A model generated the notes under the pieces. That model ran no database searches. It saw only the letters and a list, made by a program, of their open reading frames with translations, and was not told the DNA's origin. From Adineta vaga (taxonomy: Eukaryota > Rotifera): DNA of 64,000 nt. The stretch spans positions 9,238,001-9,302,000 of the forward strand of contig CP075492.1 of assembly GCA_021613535.1 (NCBI GenBank), read 5' to 3'. A program made the position numbers and the translations under genes. Each line of letters begins with the position of its first letter. Position 1 is the first letter of the stretch. This document shows, piece after piece, positions 40,593 through 53,038 of the stretch.

Positions 40593-41996
40593 TAATGGGA
40601 AATTTGTCCATACATGTACGAAGCAAAATCATAATCTCGGTGATTTAATTCCGTATTGACCATTAAGATCTGAACACAAGAAGAAGAAGAAGAAGAAAAT
40701 TATTTTTCTATATCCCTTTTATTTATATCAATATTCAACATATATATCCATTGATTGACCCATCATATTTTCACATTTTAGTTGTTTTTAAATCAGATAG
40801 TTTTATGTTCTTTTTCCTTTCGAATTAGTTTCTTCTCACGAATGACAGACAAATCTGTTCAAAAACACATTTACTAAATAGATATATTAATTTCTTGTAA
40901 GACGTTTGTTTTTCTTTTCAAAGAATTGTTATTTATGGATGATGATGATGTTGATGATAAGCGTCAGCTGTAGGTCAATTGAAACATAGCGATTTAAATA
41001 AAACGAAAAACCACTGATTAGTTGCATGAATCTATTTCACATACTTGATATTTAATTTTATGAAGACAACTTTTTCTTATAGATAATTCTAGTTCTTTAA
41101 TTGTAATTTTGATGAAAACTTATAAGAAGGTCATATGCTATTTAAATCCAAAGATTCGTGAGCTCCGTCAGATATTCTTTTTTTTCTGCTTAATAACTTC
41201 TATGTTAAATTAAACGAGAGATAATTTAGGTAATCTATGTTTTAAAACAGAAGAATAATGATGTTTTTCTATCTTTGCCTTCATTCGTACTTTGTCAAGA
41301 GAATAATCATTTTCAAAATATGTTATACTTCTATAAAACTTCATGAGTAGATTTCTTCGCATTTTTTCTCTATTTGTCATTGTCTCTATGCTCTTTTTAT
41401 TGCAACCAAAACGAACGATCTGTTTTTTTAATAGTATGTCACGTTATGCATCATTCTAGAACATGTTTAATTATCGAATTTCTATCTGTAATTATGTATT
41501 CATGATGATAATTATTCTTTCTTTTTAAACTAAAATATCTCTGTGGAATACATTATTGGTAGGACAAAATAAGTTTATCTTATCAAGTAAAGTATATCCG
41601 TAAATAAACAAAAATAAGACGAATGATCTTTTTGTTTTCCCATTGTAGAGAACCTTTACACGTATGTCAGGTTTCTTGGTAAGATATGGTAAATATCTAA
41701 TTAATTATAAAAAAAAAAGGAAATTCTCTAGGTTCACTGGATACATTAAATAAAAGTTCGAAATGCATCAGTGTTGACAAATGAATTTTGAAAGAACAGC
41801 AAAAAGTTTTTTTTTCTATTCTGTCCTTTGACAATCTTCATTGACATCACGTTACGAGAAACGAGCAAACAAGCAAATAGTGAAAAACTGTTTTGATTAT
41901 GACATCTATCTACAAATGGAAAGAAAACAGCATGGATTGATGTGTAACCTGTAAAAAACATTTTTTTCTTTTCTTCTAGATTGATGATCAGTTTCG
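40593..41996. other. Intergenic spacer and 5' UTR of the receptor gene
   Basis: AT-rich DNA with a GAA run near 40679. A CTTCTAG acceptor ends at 41979, shortly before the ATG of the nuclear receptor, and marks a 5' UTR splice or trans-splice site. No other gene is supported. Confidence 0.5.
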
Positions 41997-43202
41997 ATGG
42001 AATGTCAGTCACAAATTTTAGAACATGTACAGCATACAAGTCTCATTTGTCGTATATGTGGTGATGTTGCACGTGGAATGAATTTTGGTGTAATTACTTG
42101 TATGTCATGTAAAGCTTTTTTTCGAAGACATGCATTAAAAAACTTAGTAAGTGTAATTACAAAAAAATGGAAGATCTATGAAATAGAAATTTTGATTTGA
42201 AAAATTATTCAGAAAAAACTTCAATGTCCACTTGATGACAATTGTGATGTATCAAAACGATCACGTAGTGGTTGTTCGGCGTGTCGATTGAAGAAATGTT
42301 TTATACTTGGAATGAATTCAAAATTAATTCGTTCTCCTCACAAACAAATAATCAAACAGCAAAAGACAATAGCCTTACCACAGGTTAATTGACCTAGTTT
42401 ATTTCATAAAATATAATGTTGTTGTTCTACTTTTCTATAGCCGAAACCACTTAGTCTATTGAATAATGATCGTTCAACGTTAACCTTTGATGAATGGGGT
42501 CTTCTATCAAATATAATTCATGCGTACGATGAACAAGAACTTCTTGTACGAACTCAATGTTCTCTTCGTGAACAATCTTCTTTACCACCAAAATTACGTG
42601 TGAAAAAACATAATACACTTGATCTTATTGGCTCATTTTATGCAGCAGTTCAACCATTTATCGAACGTTCGACTTATTTTCATAATTTACCGTCAAGTTT
42701 ACGTCGAGTTATTATTGAAAATAATTTGTGTGGTACAGGTGCCTTTAATTCATTCATGACAGCTACTGAAGCAAATGTGTATGATAATGAAGATTATATA
42801 TCTATTTGTAATGAAATCTATGGGGTTGAGTACGTTCAAGTTAGTTACAATATTATAAAAAGAATTGAAAGTAATCGAACCTTGTTGAAACTTATGCTGA
42901 TAGTTTTAGCATTTTCAAGTAATGCTTCGCTTGTCTCATTTGATCAGTCAATAAAATTGACGAACAGATCAACTATTCAATCAATTTATCTTATTCGAAT
43001 TCAAAATGTCTTCGTTACCATGTTATGGAAATATATTGTTTATCAATATGGATTTGTTGAAGCCGTTCGACGATTTAGTTGTCTTGTTAAAAGTTTTCTC
43101 GATACATTAAGTCAAATCGAACGAAATGTGAGTACACAACATATGAAAATGGTTGATGATATCGTCGAAAAAACTTTATATTCACTCAAATTAGAAGATT
43201 AG
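41997..43202 (+). CDS. Divergent nuclear hormone receptor
   Basis: Three exons, 41997-42146, 42213-42383 and 42441-43202, give 360 residues. The DNA-binding domain has two Cys4 fingers. The first is CRICGDVARGMNFGVITC followed by MSCKAFFRRHALKN, with the P-box region CMSCKAFFRR. The second is CPLDDNCDVSKRSRSGC followed by SACRLKKCFILGM. All eight Cys are present. The ligand-binding part is poorly conserved; FDEWGLLSNIIHAYDEQELL and the helical C-terminus fit an LBD only loosely. The short linker and late first helix are typical of invertebrate lineage-expanded receptors. DNA binding is well supported; ligand and target genes cannot be inferred. The subfamily was not assigned. Confidence 0.87.
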
Positions 43203-44078
43203 CAAGAAAAAAACGAATTCTGTTTATTTTAGTATTGATTCTTCTATCTCTATTTTTTTGATATCAATAAATTGTTGTCATCCGCAAACAATAGAAGATA
43301 CCAATCTATTTTTAAGCTAATTGTTTCCAAGAATAAAAGCATAGATTCTGATTGGTTGTTAGGAGACAGACGATGAACACGTTTTTTTGACCTTTCACAA
43401 CAGTAAAACTTGTTTATCATGAAAGTAATCATTTATATTCATATCTTTTCTTTAAAAAATGACAAAATATATAAGATTAGTCAGATATGAGGAGACGTGG
43501 TCTAATTAATTTGCTATAATTATGGATGATATACTGATGTCTACATAATTGATCTTGAATGATCCATTTTCTCCTCTCAACTTGTATCAAGGTCAGCAAC
43601 TAATCTCATTTATTAAAGAAGAGTTTTTTGTATTCGTTCTCAGCGCTTAAACACAATTAATCTTTATTTTTACAGTGAGTATAAATATAAATTGTTATTA
43701 CATGGATATAAAAAGTGCGTATTTCTCGAAAAGATTCTAACAATTAGATCAAATGTCAGCTGTAGTAATTATATCTTCCTCTAAGATTTCTTAACAAATC
43801 TATATATATATTTTTGGAATACCAATTCTTCTTTTTTGGTTTAATTGGTAATCTACTGAATATTATCGTATTTCATGTGCATTTTATTTGAATGTTATGG
43901 CATTTATTAATATTGAACAATTGATTACTGATCAACCTATACCATAAATATTGTGTGCAAAAAACTCATAGAGGTTTCAGTGAACTGTTAATGGGCTGTA
44001 AATGAGTCATATGTTGAGTATTTCAATTTGGTTTTGAAATTTTGCAAAAAATGAACAAATCTGAATATTTTTTATAGA
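43203..44078. other. Intergenic spacer
   Basis: AT-rich DNA without supported features. A TTTTTATAG acceptor ends at 44077, one base before the ATG of the phosphatase-like gene, consistent with trans-splicing or a 5' UTR intron. Confidence 0.5.
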
Positions 44079-45561
44079 ATGGCCGACAACAATGATAATT
44101 CACAAATGGATATCGACAATCTGTTAGAACGACTTCTTACAGGTCTTTTGAGATTGTAATTATATACGAAAGTGATTTTTCTTTGTAACTTCCTTTTTTA
44201 GTACGTAAATCGGAATCTCAAGGCACATCCGTTTCGTTAACCGAACAAGAAATCGATTTTTTATGTGGAAGATCAAAAGAGATCTTTTTGAGTCAACCTA
44301 TGCTTCTTGAATTGAAAGCTCCTATCAAAATTTTTGGTAATATTACTTATCATTTACGTTCTTATACTATAAACTGTCTTTGAATAGGAAATCTTCACGG
44401 ATACTATGATAGTCTTCTTCATTTTCTTGAACAGGGTGGCTGGCCCCCTGAATCGAACTACTTATTTCTCGGTAATTATGTAGACCGAGGCAAACAATCC
44501 ATCGAAGTCATATGTCTTCTCTTAGCTTATAAGGTTCGTCGATTGTTAGTAGCACTAAGATCATGTATCATATTTTTCACTTGTGCGTTAGATTAAATAT
44601 CCAAATAACATTTTCTTACTACGAGGAAATCATGAGTGTTCTTCGATCAATCGCATTTATGGATTTTATGATCAATGTAAATATGAACTAAATGATTTTT
44701 AGTCATCATCTAAGTTGATCCATCTTTATCTCTAGGTAAAAGGCAATATAATGTGAAATTATGGAAAACCTTTAATCATGTAAGACTGATTACTCTATTC
44801 TTAGAAAAATAAGACTTTTTCATTTATTATATAAGTGTTTTAACTGTCTTCCGGCGGCTGCGATCATTGGTGAAAAGATATTTTGTTGTCAAGGAGGTAC
44901 AACTCCAAGAATATTACTCACATTTGCTAGTTACTTTATCACTTTTTTCATTGAAGGCTTATCACCTGATTTTCAGAGTTTCGATCAAATTCGACAAATT
45001 CAACGACCTACTGATGTACCTGATCACGGTTAGAAACATATCTATTTCTAGTCTATTTCATTTAGTATTGTTTAGGTGTTTTGCACGCTTTGCTGTGGTC
45101 CGATCCTGATAAAGACATCAAACGTTGGAATGAAAATGATGCTTCTGTTTCCTATTGCTTTGGTGTTGAAATAGTATACGAAGTAGATAAATGAACATTT
45201 AATTGGCCTATAGTTTGTTACTCTATTCTATTATTTCAGTTTTTAAATCAACATAATTTAGACTTGATCTGTCGATCGCATCAAGTACGAAGAATCTACA
45301 ATTGCTTGAACGATCTTTGTGTTTTTTAAGATTGTCGAAAATGGTTATGAATTTTTTGCCGATCACCATCTTGTTACAATCTTTTCAGCTCCTGATTATT
45401 GTGAAGAGTATGATAACGATGGTGCAATTATGTCAGTGAATGAAAACTTAACATACTCATTTATGGTATGGGTTGCTTGATTTTTCAATTTTTTATTCTG
45501 TTAGTACGTTTTCGTTTAGGTTCTTCATTCGAAAGTGAGACGATCAAATCACATACTGTAA
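44079..45561 (+). CDS. PP1-like protein phosphatase, probably catalytically inactive
   Basis: About ten exons from ATG 44079 to TAA 45559-45561 (exon 1 is 44079-44142). The whole PP1 fold can be followed: [50 protein letters not shown]-type text reading [102 protein letters not shown]1 binds two metals through six residues in GDxHG (D64, H66), GDYVDRG (D92), GNHE (N124), HGG (H173) and AHQ (H248). Here they are GNLHG (Asp to Asn), GNYVDRG (Asp to Asn), GNHE kept, CQGG (His to Gln) and SHQ kept. Three of six ligands are lost, yet the frame and splice sites are intact. This fits a pseudophosphatase that may still bind PP1 partners. Confidence 0.87.
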
Positions 45562-45781
45562 GCTGTGGATAAGCAATAATCTTTGTTTCTTTTTTTCTTA
45601 TGATTATGATCTACAATAAATTCATATGTAAAGAGAGTAACACGTTTTTCTTATCAATTCAAACATTAGTATTGCGAAAGATGTGCGTCAATTCTTTCAC
45701 AACTCTTACGAGAAATTTCGACATAATCATTTAGACGTATATACACGAATAACATTTGCACTTTTCAATCTATCGTAAGCA

Positions 45782-46919
45782 ATGAACATTCCATATAGTC
45801 ATGACAATCATGGTATACGTATCGATCACACCACATTAACACCACGCTTTTCAGTAACTAATGAGAGTAGTCTAACTGATGGTATTACATATTTAACTGA
45901 ACACGGTTATGCAGTGTTTAGTGATGTACTTTCAACGGATGAAGTAAATAATGGTAAGGAATTATTATGGCAGTTTTTGGAAAATATTCCCGGATATGCT
46001 ATTCGACGTGATAATCCTTCATCATGGTCATCATCTTGGTAAGAACATACAAACGATTTTTTTGTTTTCAAAGTCCCCGTTTTTCTTTCTGCTATAGGCC
46101 AGGTTATAAATCTCACGGTGTTGTCAATGGTGATGGTATTGGTCAATCGGAGTTTATGTGGACTATTCGTTCTAATCGAAATGTTAAACAAGTTTATTCT
46201 CGTATATGGAATACAAATCAATTATTAGTTTCATTCGATGGTTGTGGTATCTATCGTGATTGGCGTTATAATTCGCAATGGAAAACCAAAGCAGGATGGT
46301 ATCATGTTGATCAAAATCCGGTACTCAAACCAAATCTATGTTGTTTTCAAGGTTTCGTTTCATTAACTGATCAAAATGAAACAACAGGTGGTCTCATTGT
46401 TTTTCCTCGTACACATCAACGTTTTCATCAATTGAATGGGATCAGTAATCGGCCAAGAGATTTTGTCATGGTTCCTGGTACTCATCCCATTTTAATCGAG
46501 CTCAAGCAATTGGTAAACTTGTTCAATGTCAAGCTGGTGATCTTGTTGTATGGGATAGTCGTCTTGTTCATTGTAATGCACCAGCATTTCAAACGACGGA
46601 ACTCATTGAAGATCAACCAATTGATCTGTTAAGAGCCGTAGCCTATATTAGTATGGGTCCAACGATATTCATACGTGAACATACATTAGATGAATTTCGA
46701 AAGAAACGAAAAGCATTGGTTCAAAATAATTGTACATTAAATCATTGGAGTACAGAATTAAATGAAGCTAGTAAGTTATATTTTCATCGATTATGTTACT
46801 AACTAATTCACATTTTCTCTTCCTATTCTTTAGGTTCAAGTGATGGTTTACCCAAGATATCCATGAAAAAATTCGATGCATATCAACGTGCATTAATATT
46901 AGGGACCGACATTGATTGA
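45782..46919 (+). pseudogene. Phytanoyl-CoA dioxygenase (PhyH)-like gene with a one-base frame break
   Basis: Exons 45782-46038, 46098-46770 and 46834-46919 sum to 1016 bases, one short of a whole number of codons. The frame breaks close to the T4 run at 46490-46493: before it the protein reads PRDFVMVPGTHPIL, after it in the next frame AIGKLVQCQAGDLVVWDSRL. On both sides the PhyH iron and 2-oxoglutarate residues are present: HVD in AGWYHVDQNP, His in LVHCNAPAFQ, and Arg in LLRAVAYISMG. Such enzymes hydroxylate substrates using Fe(II) and 2-oxoglutarate. Only one base separates this from an intact gene and everything else is conserved, so an assembly error or a very recent mutation is more likely than long decay. 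Confidence 0.75.
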
Positions 46920-47541
46920 AATAAAATAAAATAAAACTAATTCGTGAATATTTTGTTGTTCGTTCTAAAATAACAACGCATCCATACTGAAGAAGTGTTA
47001 GAAAAGATATTTATTCAAACTGTAGTGCCCTTTTCGACTCATTCACTAAAGAATATTTCTTGATGTTTGTTACTCTTCATAATGGAGGGTGTGATAATGT
47101 TGTACTTAGTCGAATGAAGTCAACAAAGAGAAGTAAGATATCTCGATAAGTTATTCAAAAACATATCCGACTTTAACCGCATGATTCCGCAGATTGATTT
47201 ATATTTAAGCATTTTTTACATAAGATAATAACAAATACAGGTTAGAACTAATGTCGTATGAAAAGTAGTGAAAGAATGATAAAGACGTATAGCGTATCAA
47301 CAAAACTTTTATAATTTTTGACATTTCGTAAGATTTTTCGGTTAAAATATAGAACGAACTGCGTGAAAACATTTCAAAAATATATCTTAACATTTAGATC
47401 AATTCATATACAAATTTGTTTAAATGTTTGTATTTCTCGTGCTCTAGTGTTTCAACCGGTGACGATCAGTTGTAACTTATTAGAATAGCTGATGAGACAT
47501 CGGAACAATGTAAAATGATAGATAATATATGAATTTTTTAA
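46920..47541. other. Spacer left of the TTAA element
   Basis: AT-rich DNA with the AATAAAATAAAATAAAA-type 3' end of the dioxygenase gene around 46918-46935. No gene is supported. Confidence 0.4.
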
Positions 47542-47795
47542 CCCTTTGTTGGCGGGCATAGTATATATACCACCTTGAATGTTTTCTCAAAATTGAAGAA
47601 TGGTATATATTCCAAATCAATCAGAAGTGAGTAGAAACAGCCTGTAGAGTACTTTCCCTGTATTGACAAAGTAATCCAGCCGGTCAAAGTTTATTATACT
47701 ATAAAACACTTTTGGTGATGCTTTTTGATTGAATAAACGTCTGTTTTCACTATTTTAAAAAACTGAACTATTTCAAAAAAACCTCCAACGAAGGG
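47542..47795. mobile_element. piggyBac-type MITE at a TTAA target
   Basis: A 254-base element is bounded by TTAA on both sides (47538-47541 and 47796-47799). Its ends are imperfect inverted repeats, CCCTTTGTTGG on the left and CCAACGAAGGG on the right. TTAA target duplication with CCC...GGG ends is the hallmark of piggyBac-class elements. No transposase frame exists inside, so it would depend on a copy elsewhere. Confidence 0.75.
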
Positions 47796-48852
47796 TTAAT
47801 AAAAAGAAGTAAAAGAAATAACTCTAACAAAGGACTTTACTATTTATTAATCGGCAGTCTTCTATATAATTTCATGATAATAGAAGGAAGTCTTTATATA
47901 GATATGAACCAGTTTCGTTTCAATAAGGTAAGAAGGGTCACATACGATGTATACACAGATGTTTTTATGTCAATACCCTAGTTGCAGTACCGGAGAAATT
48001 CTCAAATAAAATAATCTAAATTTGAAAATCTGTATGATCTACCAACCAGTAACACACTACAATAATAATAAAACTCCAGATGTTTAGATCAAAGTGATGA
48101 TTATAAAGCACCGTCTGTTTTGTCGTCAAATGATTCCAATAATCTTTAGTAAGCAACTTTCATAGAAAAATTATTTGTTGTATGTCGAGTGATGTATTAA
48201 GGTGCATATTTTCTCTTTGGTACACCACTGCCCATTGTCATCATAAAATCTATCCTAACTAACAATACAAAACCATCGTGCCAAAATTTTCTGGAGAATA
48301 CAAAAGCGTCACATGGCTATCGATACCAAGCAACTAGAAGTCGTTGCTTAGCTGTTCTTAATTCCAAACCATCAATAAACGATATTCGGTCAACAATAAA
48401 ACTATTCCTTCAGAGAAATTAGCATGTTTAGATAAAATAATACATCGAAAATAATTTTCTAGCAAATTTTCTCTCATAAGAATTCTAGAAACAATCACTA
48501 TAAAAGCCGTACTTTATTCATAAAACTAAAATTTGCGCTTGTAGTTCACTCTGTGAAAAAAAATCGATGATAAATATCTATCATTTTCAACTTAGAGCGA
48601 TTGTCGTCACTTTCGCACAAAACACCTTGTTTGTATATTTTATTGGCATTGCGTACTAATGAGAAATTCTTCCAATTAACTGCGACAATATCAGTAATGA
48701 ATAGTTCTCACGAATGTTCTGTTCACTTGTTTTTGCGAGTTGGAAGCAAAGGTAGAGAGTTAGTCATCTCATTCAACCTCTCATATTATATAAGTCATAC
48801 TTTGATAACAGTTTTGTGCATGATGTATGTTCGCCAAAAGGCTATATTCATA
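47796..48852. other. Spacer between two mobile elements
   Basis: No gene is supported. The 88-codon frame at 48601-48867 runs into the next element's end and lacks family features. Confidence 0.4.
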
Positions 48853-49787
48853 ACGGGTGTTTCATAAAGAATGGCCACATTCTGCTTTTTTGATTGCTCC
48901 ATCAATATTCATTCAATTGCGATAAACTTTTTTTTTAAAAGAAGCGCCATTTAATGTTGTACGAAATCGTGTGGAAACAAATTTTCGAAAGCGAAAGCCG
49001 AGGGTAAAACAAACGGTGAAGCAATGCCGTGTAAAAGTGTCAACTTTCCAAGCAAAATCAATTAAATTTCTACAGTGTTTTGTACTAGTGATAGCTCTAT
49101 TTCTTTCTTTCAGTTTCGTGTCTTCTCGCATTATAACGAGTACTCTTTCTGGTGCGCGTCACAAAATATGCTTCTGAGCAAGACTGGTAGAGAGCAAAAA
49201 GTAGCTTTACTTGCAGTGTTGTAAAGCTACACTAGTTTGATGTTTTACTATTAAGAAAGCCGATGTAAGTTGTGACAGAATTTAAAAAGCATGAGCATTC
49301 AATAGATGAGAGTACATGCTTCGAAATATAATAGAAGCTCACCAAAAATAAACAATTTTTAGCTGAATAAGGGGGTATGTCGTAAAGGAACAAAGACGCG
49401 AAGAATAAGTGTTAGCTTATTGAAAAACCTCCCGAAATAAAGCTCTTCACATTCTGTTCAGACGATATCCAAAAAAAAACATTCTATAAAATTTTCGATT
49501 CAGAATTTTGTGCTCTTTCTAATGATATCGTCAACATTTCCCTTAGTTGAAAGTGGGACTATGAAAATACGATCAAAGTACTTTTTTTCTTGGAAAGTTG
49601 ACACTTTTAAACGGCATTGCTTACCGTTTGTTTTACCCTCGGCTTTCGCTTTCGAAAATTTGTTTCCACACGATTTCGTACAACATTAAATGGCGCTTCT
49701 TTTAAAAAAAAAGTTTATCGCAATTGAATGAATATTGATGGAGCAATCAAAAAAGCAGAATGTGGCCATTCTTTATGAAACACCCGT
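48853..49787. mobile_element. 935-base non-autonomous DNA transposon with ~200-base inverted repeats, TA target
   Basis: The left end starts ACGGGTGTTTCATAAAGAAT at 48853, and the inverse ends at 49787, each flanked by TA. The inverted repeats extend about 200 bases (48853-49052 with 49589-49787) and are nearly identical, differing at a few sites and by a GTGAAGC/GTAAGC indel. The central about 535 bases contain no transposase-like frame. TA duplication suggests a Tc1/mariner-type relative. The long, well-matched arms imply a young insertion. Confidence 0.85.
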
Positions 49788-51162
49788 TATTATAAAGATC
49801 AACATTCATTTTTTTTTGGATAATTAGCTTTTATTATCACAATACTTGATACTGATGAGAATGTTCAATTATGAATGTAAGATAACAACTCGACGATTGT
49901 TGATGAATTGTATATATGATAAGATTGTGTTATTCTGTTAATGACGAATTTCTTTTACCATCCTATATTTGTATCATAAAAAATAACATTGACCGGTGAT
50001 ATATACATATAAATCATATGGATTCTTTCTTTCCTTGATGTTCTAAATCAATCTTATTAGAAATGATCACTCCTCTTCGACATGTTGTACTTATTATATA
50101 ATGGATAACACAATGATGAAGTTTCTTGAGGCGATACATTTCTTGCAAAAGGCCGATCGAATATTCCAGCTGTCAATCATCGCTACTATTCTCCTATAAT
50201 GGTCTTGTTCATTTGATTCATTTGATTGCCGGTAGGCAAAATAGATCGAGAGAAAAAACAGATGTGTACATATTCAATTGTCAGAACAGGTAGAGAGAAA
50301 AAAAAGTGAATTAGCATCGTTTTTTTTTATCTCATACTATGCAGTAGTAAAGAAGAAGAAGAAGAAGAAGAGAAAAAAAAGAGTATAATCCTCTACGTGT
50401 ATATATGTATCACTAAGTGATTAGCTGTCATAGGATTTGTACAAACAAGACATTGTACGTAAGAGAGCGAGAGAAAGTTGCTTCCGCTCTTTGTGTACGT
50501 ATGAATGTATGTGTGATGTAAACGTCGAAGAATATAATGGATGAGAAGAACGCGGAAATTCGAGACGATTATCTAGATACCATCGATGGTCTATAGTAGC
50601 AGGTTTGAATTGTCTTTTTTTGACACATGAAGAGAGTAATTTCAATTGACAATCGTTTCATTTTTCTCTATTGAATAACATCAATAGGTTTTCATATTAA
50701 CTAATTGAACTTGAAAAGTATAATTTTTCGAGTGCACTTTTGATCAATTGATCATTTATATATATATATATATGTTAAAGAAATGGTGTAAGCGAAAGTC
50801 TATTATACACATATATGGCATTAAATAGGATAAATTGTATGTCTGTCTCAACGATAGAAGAGAGAAAAAAGAATTCAATCGTCTGATTCTCATCCTGTAT
50901 ACTTATACGTTCACTTGATGTGAAACAGTCACCACGTCATTGTCCAACAGAGTAACGCCCCACATACTGTTACAATTCTACGAACGGTTCTTTTTCTAAT
51001 CGTACTATTCGATCTAAACTATATCTACACAATAGAATTTTTAGATGTCGGTATGATTGACAATGACCACCTAGGCAGAGTAGATTATTCAATCGATAAA
51101 ATATATTTGTTTTATTCTAGATAATAATGTAGAGATATCAAACCGTTCCTACATGTCATGCC
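49788..51162. other. Upstream region of the Cys-rich membrane protein gene
   Basis: Contains a GAA-rich tract near 50352-50372 and an (AT)n tract near 50758-50773. No gene or RNA is supported. Confidence 0.45.
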
Positions 51163-52838
51163 ATGTTTATTCGATTATTTTTTGTTTATTTTTTCATTCT
51201 TATCAATTCGATTCGGGCAACTTGTCCTTATATTCGTACATCAGTAATATTAGCTGAATGTGTACTTGATACAAGTCTTTATATTTCACTTGGTGCACAT
51301 ATTCTTAATTCAAGTACAATTGATTTTATTGGTCATTATTCGTTTAATAATAATCGTACAGACGATTTTCTTACTAATACACTTATTTATAATCTTAGTA
51401 ATCGTTGGGTATTACTCTTACCTTTGTTACTCAAATGTTCACATCAACCTGTTAATTTGACATTTACAGAATGTCAATACACGATGCGACAAAATAAACA
51501 TATGGGTAGATCATCTTTAATTACAGAATACATGACAACTCAATTGAGTGTTGTTAATATTACTAATCTCGGCATGCAATCTGTTCTTTATTTGCAACCA
51601 GGTTGGTATAAATCAATTGTATCAATTAAACTAATAAGCATCTGTTTCTAGGCGAAATAACTCTTCGTTCATGTAAAGCATATGATTGTTCAAAACAACT
51701 TGTCTATTTAACAGCATCGAATGAAACATTTAATTTCAATATTGATTATGAAAAACCCATCGGTCAAAAATGTCAATCAGATGAACATTGTAATAATCCA
51801 TATTCTCTAACAAATCTTATACAATGTGATTATACATTACAAACATGTCAATGTCATGATGAAAATATTACGACCATCGATATTTCAGGTGTCGGACGAG
51901 TATGTACAGATTCAATCGATCGAACTAATTGTACAAAATTTCCACAACGATGTTTACGATGGTGTAATGAAAGTAAAACATCTTATTGTATTTGTCCAAA
52001 ATATACACGTAAAGTGAGAAAAATCAATGGTATCTATGATTGTGAATTAGAACCAACAGGTATCTGTCGATTTGATGATGATTATGAAATTGGTTTTAAT
52101 ATTCGAAAATGTCCAACGGGTAGATAAAAATCTTCTTTTTTTTTCCTCGTTTGTTCATCTGATGAGAGATTTTCTTTAGGAACATTTTGTAATGGAAATC
52201 AATGTCGACCATTATCTATCGCTCGTCAAATATATGAATATTCACCGAATGAATTTATTCTTAATTCAACTTCTACTGAATTTGATTTCTCTTCTTCATC
52301 ACTAAAACCAGTTCAAGAAACAACGACAAAAAATTTCGTTCGAATTTTAGTACTTATAGCTATTGCTAGTCTTCTCTTTTTCATATTAATTATGTTTATT
52401 ATTGCAATACTTATTAAAACTCATCGTTTTCGTCTATCATCATTTTCTGAAGATAAAGTTTCTTCATCATCATTTGCACCATCAATATCGACTGCTATTT
52501 CTACTGATCTTTCGAATGAAATCTATCAATTTAAACAACCATCATCATTATCAATGGATTATTCTCGACGTTATGAACAAAATTTAACTATGAAACCAAC
52601 ATTTATTCATGGACTTGTTCCACAAGCAAATCTTTCACCACGATTCTATCGACAATATCAAGGTTTTGATCAACGACGACGTGTACCAATACAAATCGAA
52701 TCACCATCATTATCATCCATGAATCCATTCGTTGATCAAGAATTTTTAACATCGAATCGATATAATAACATGAAAACACGAACTCATCTACCGATCGTGA
52801 CACATTTACAAAATGGAGATGTTCTCATTTCAGCATAA
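51163..52838 (+). CDS. Cys-rich type I membrane protein, unrecognised
   Basis: Exons 51163-51601, 51652-52119 and 52180-52838 (introns 50 and 60 bases) give 521 residues. A signal peptide occupies about residues 1-19. The extracellular part has many N-glycosylation sites and a Cys-dense section (CQSDEHCNNPYSLTNLIQCD, CQCHDENITTID, RCLRWCNESKTSYCICPKYT) that recalls EGF-like or EB-type modules. A membrane helix (FVRILVLIAIASLLFFILIM) follows near residues 350-375, then a Ser/Arg/Gln-rich cytoplasmic tail of about 140 residues. A surface receptor or adhesion role is plausible; no specific family can be named. The stop is at 52836-52838, and AATAAA follows near 52888. Confidence 0.7.
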
Positions 52839-53038
52839 AAATAATCTCTTTGTTTTTAGTATTGTTTATTTATCAAGTTATTTACCTAATAAATCATCTC
52901 TTCAATTGTTTTAATTCACGAAAAGCAATACACACACATAGAGTCAAGGACAAAGAATGACACGAAAACACTTTTCGTTCTTTTTATGTAGTCGTTTATA
53001 TGAGTTGAGAGAAGGAAGAAAAATATATTGAAGCACAC

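Noticed and set aside
46474-46504. A roughly 29-base intron that would also restore the PhyH frame
   Set aside because: Far shorter than any other intron here (minimum about 46 bases) and would remove residues that the family keeps; a base loss at the T run explains it better.
48601-48867. 88-codon plus-strand frame
   Set aside because: Runs into the transposon end and has no family signature.
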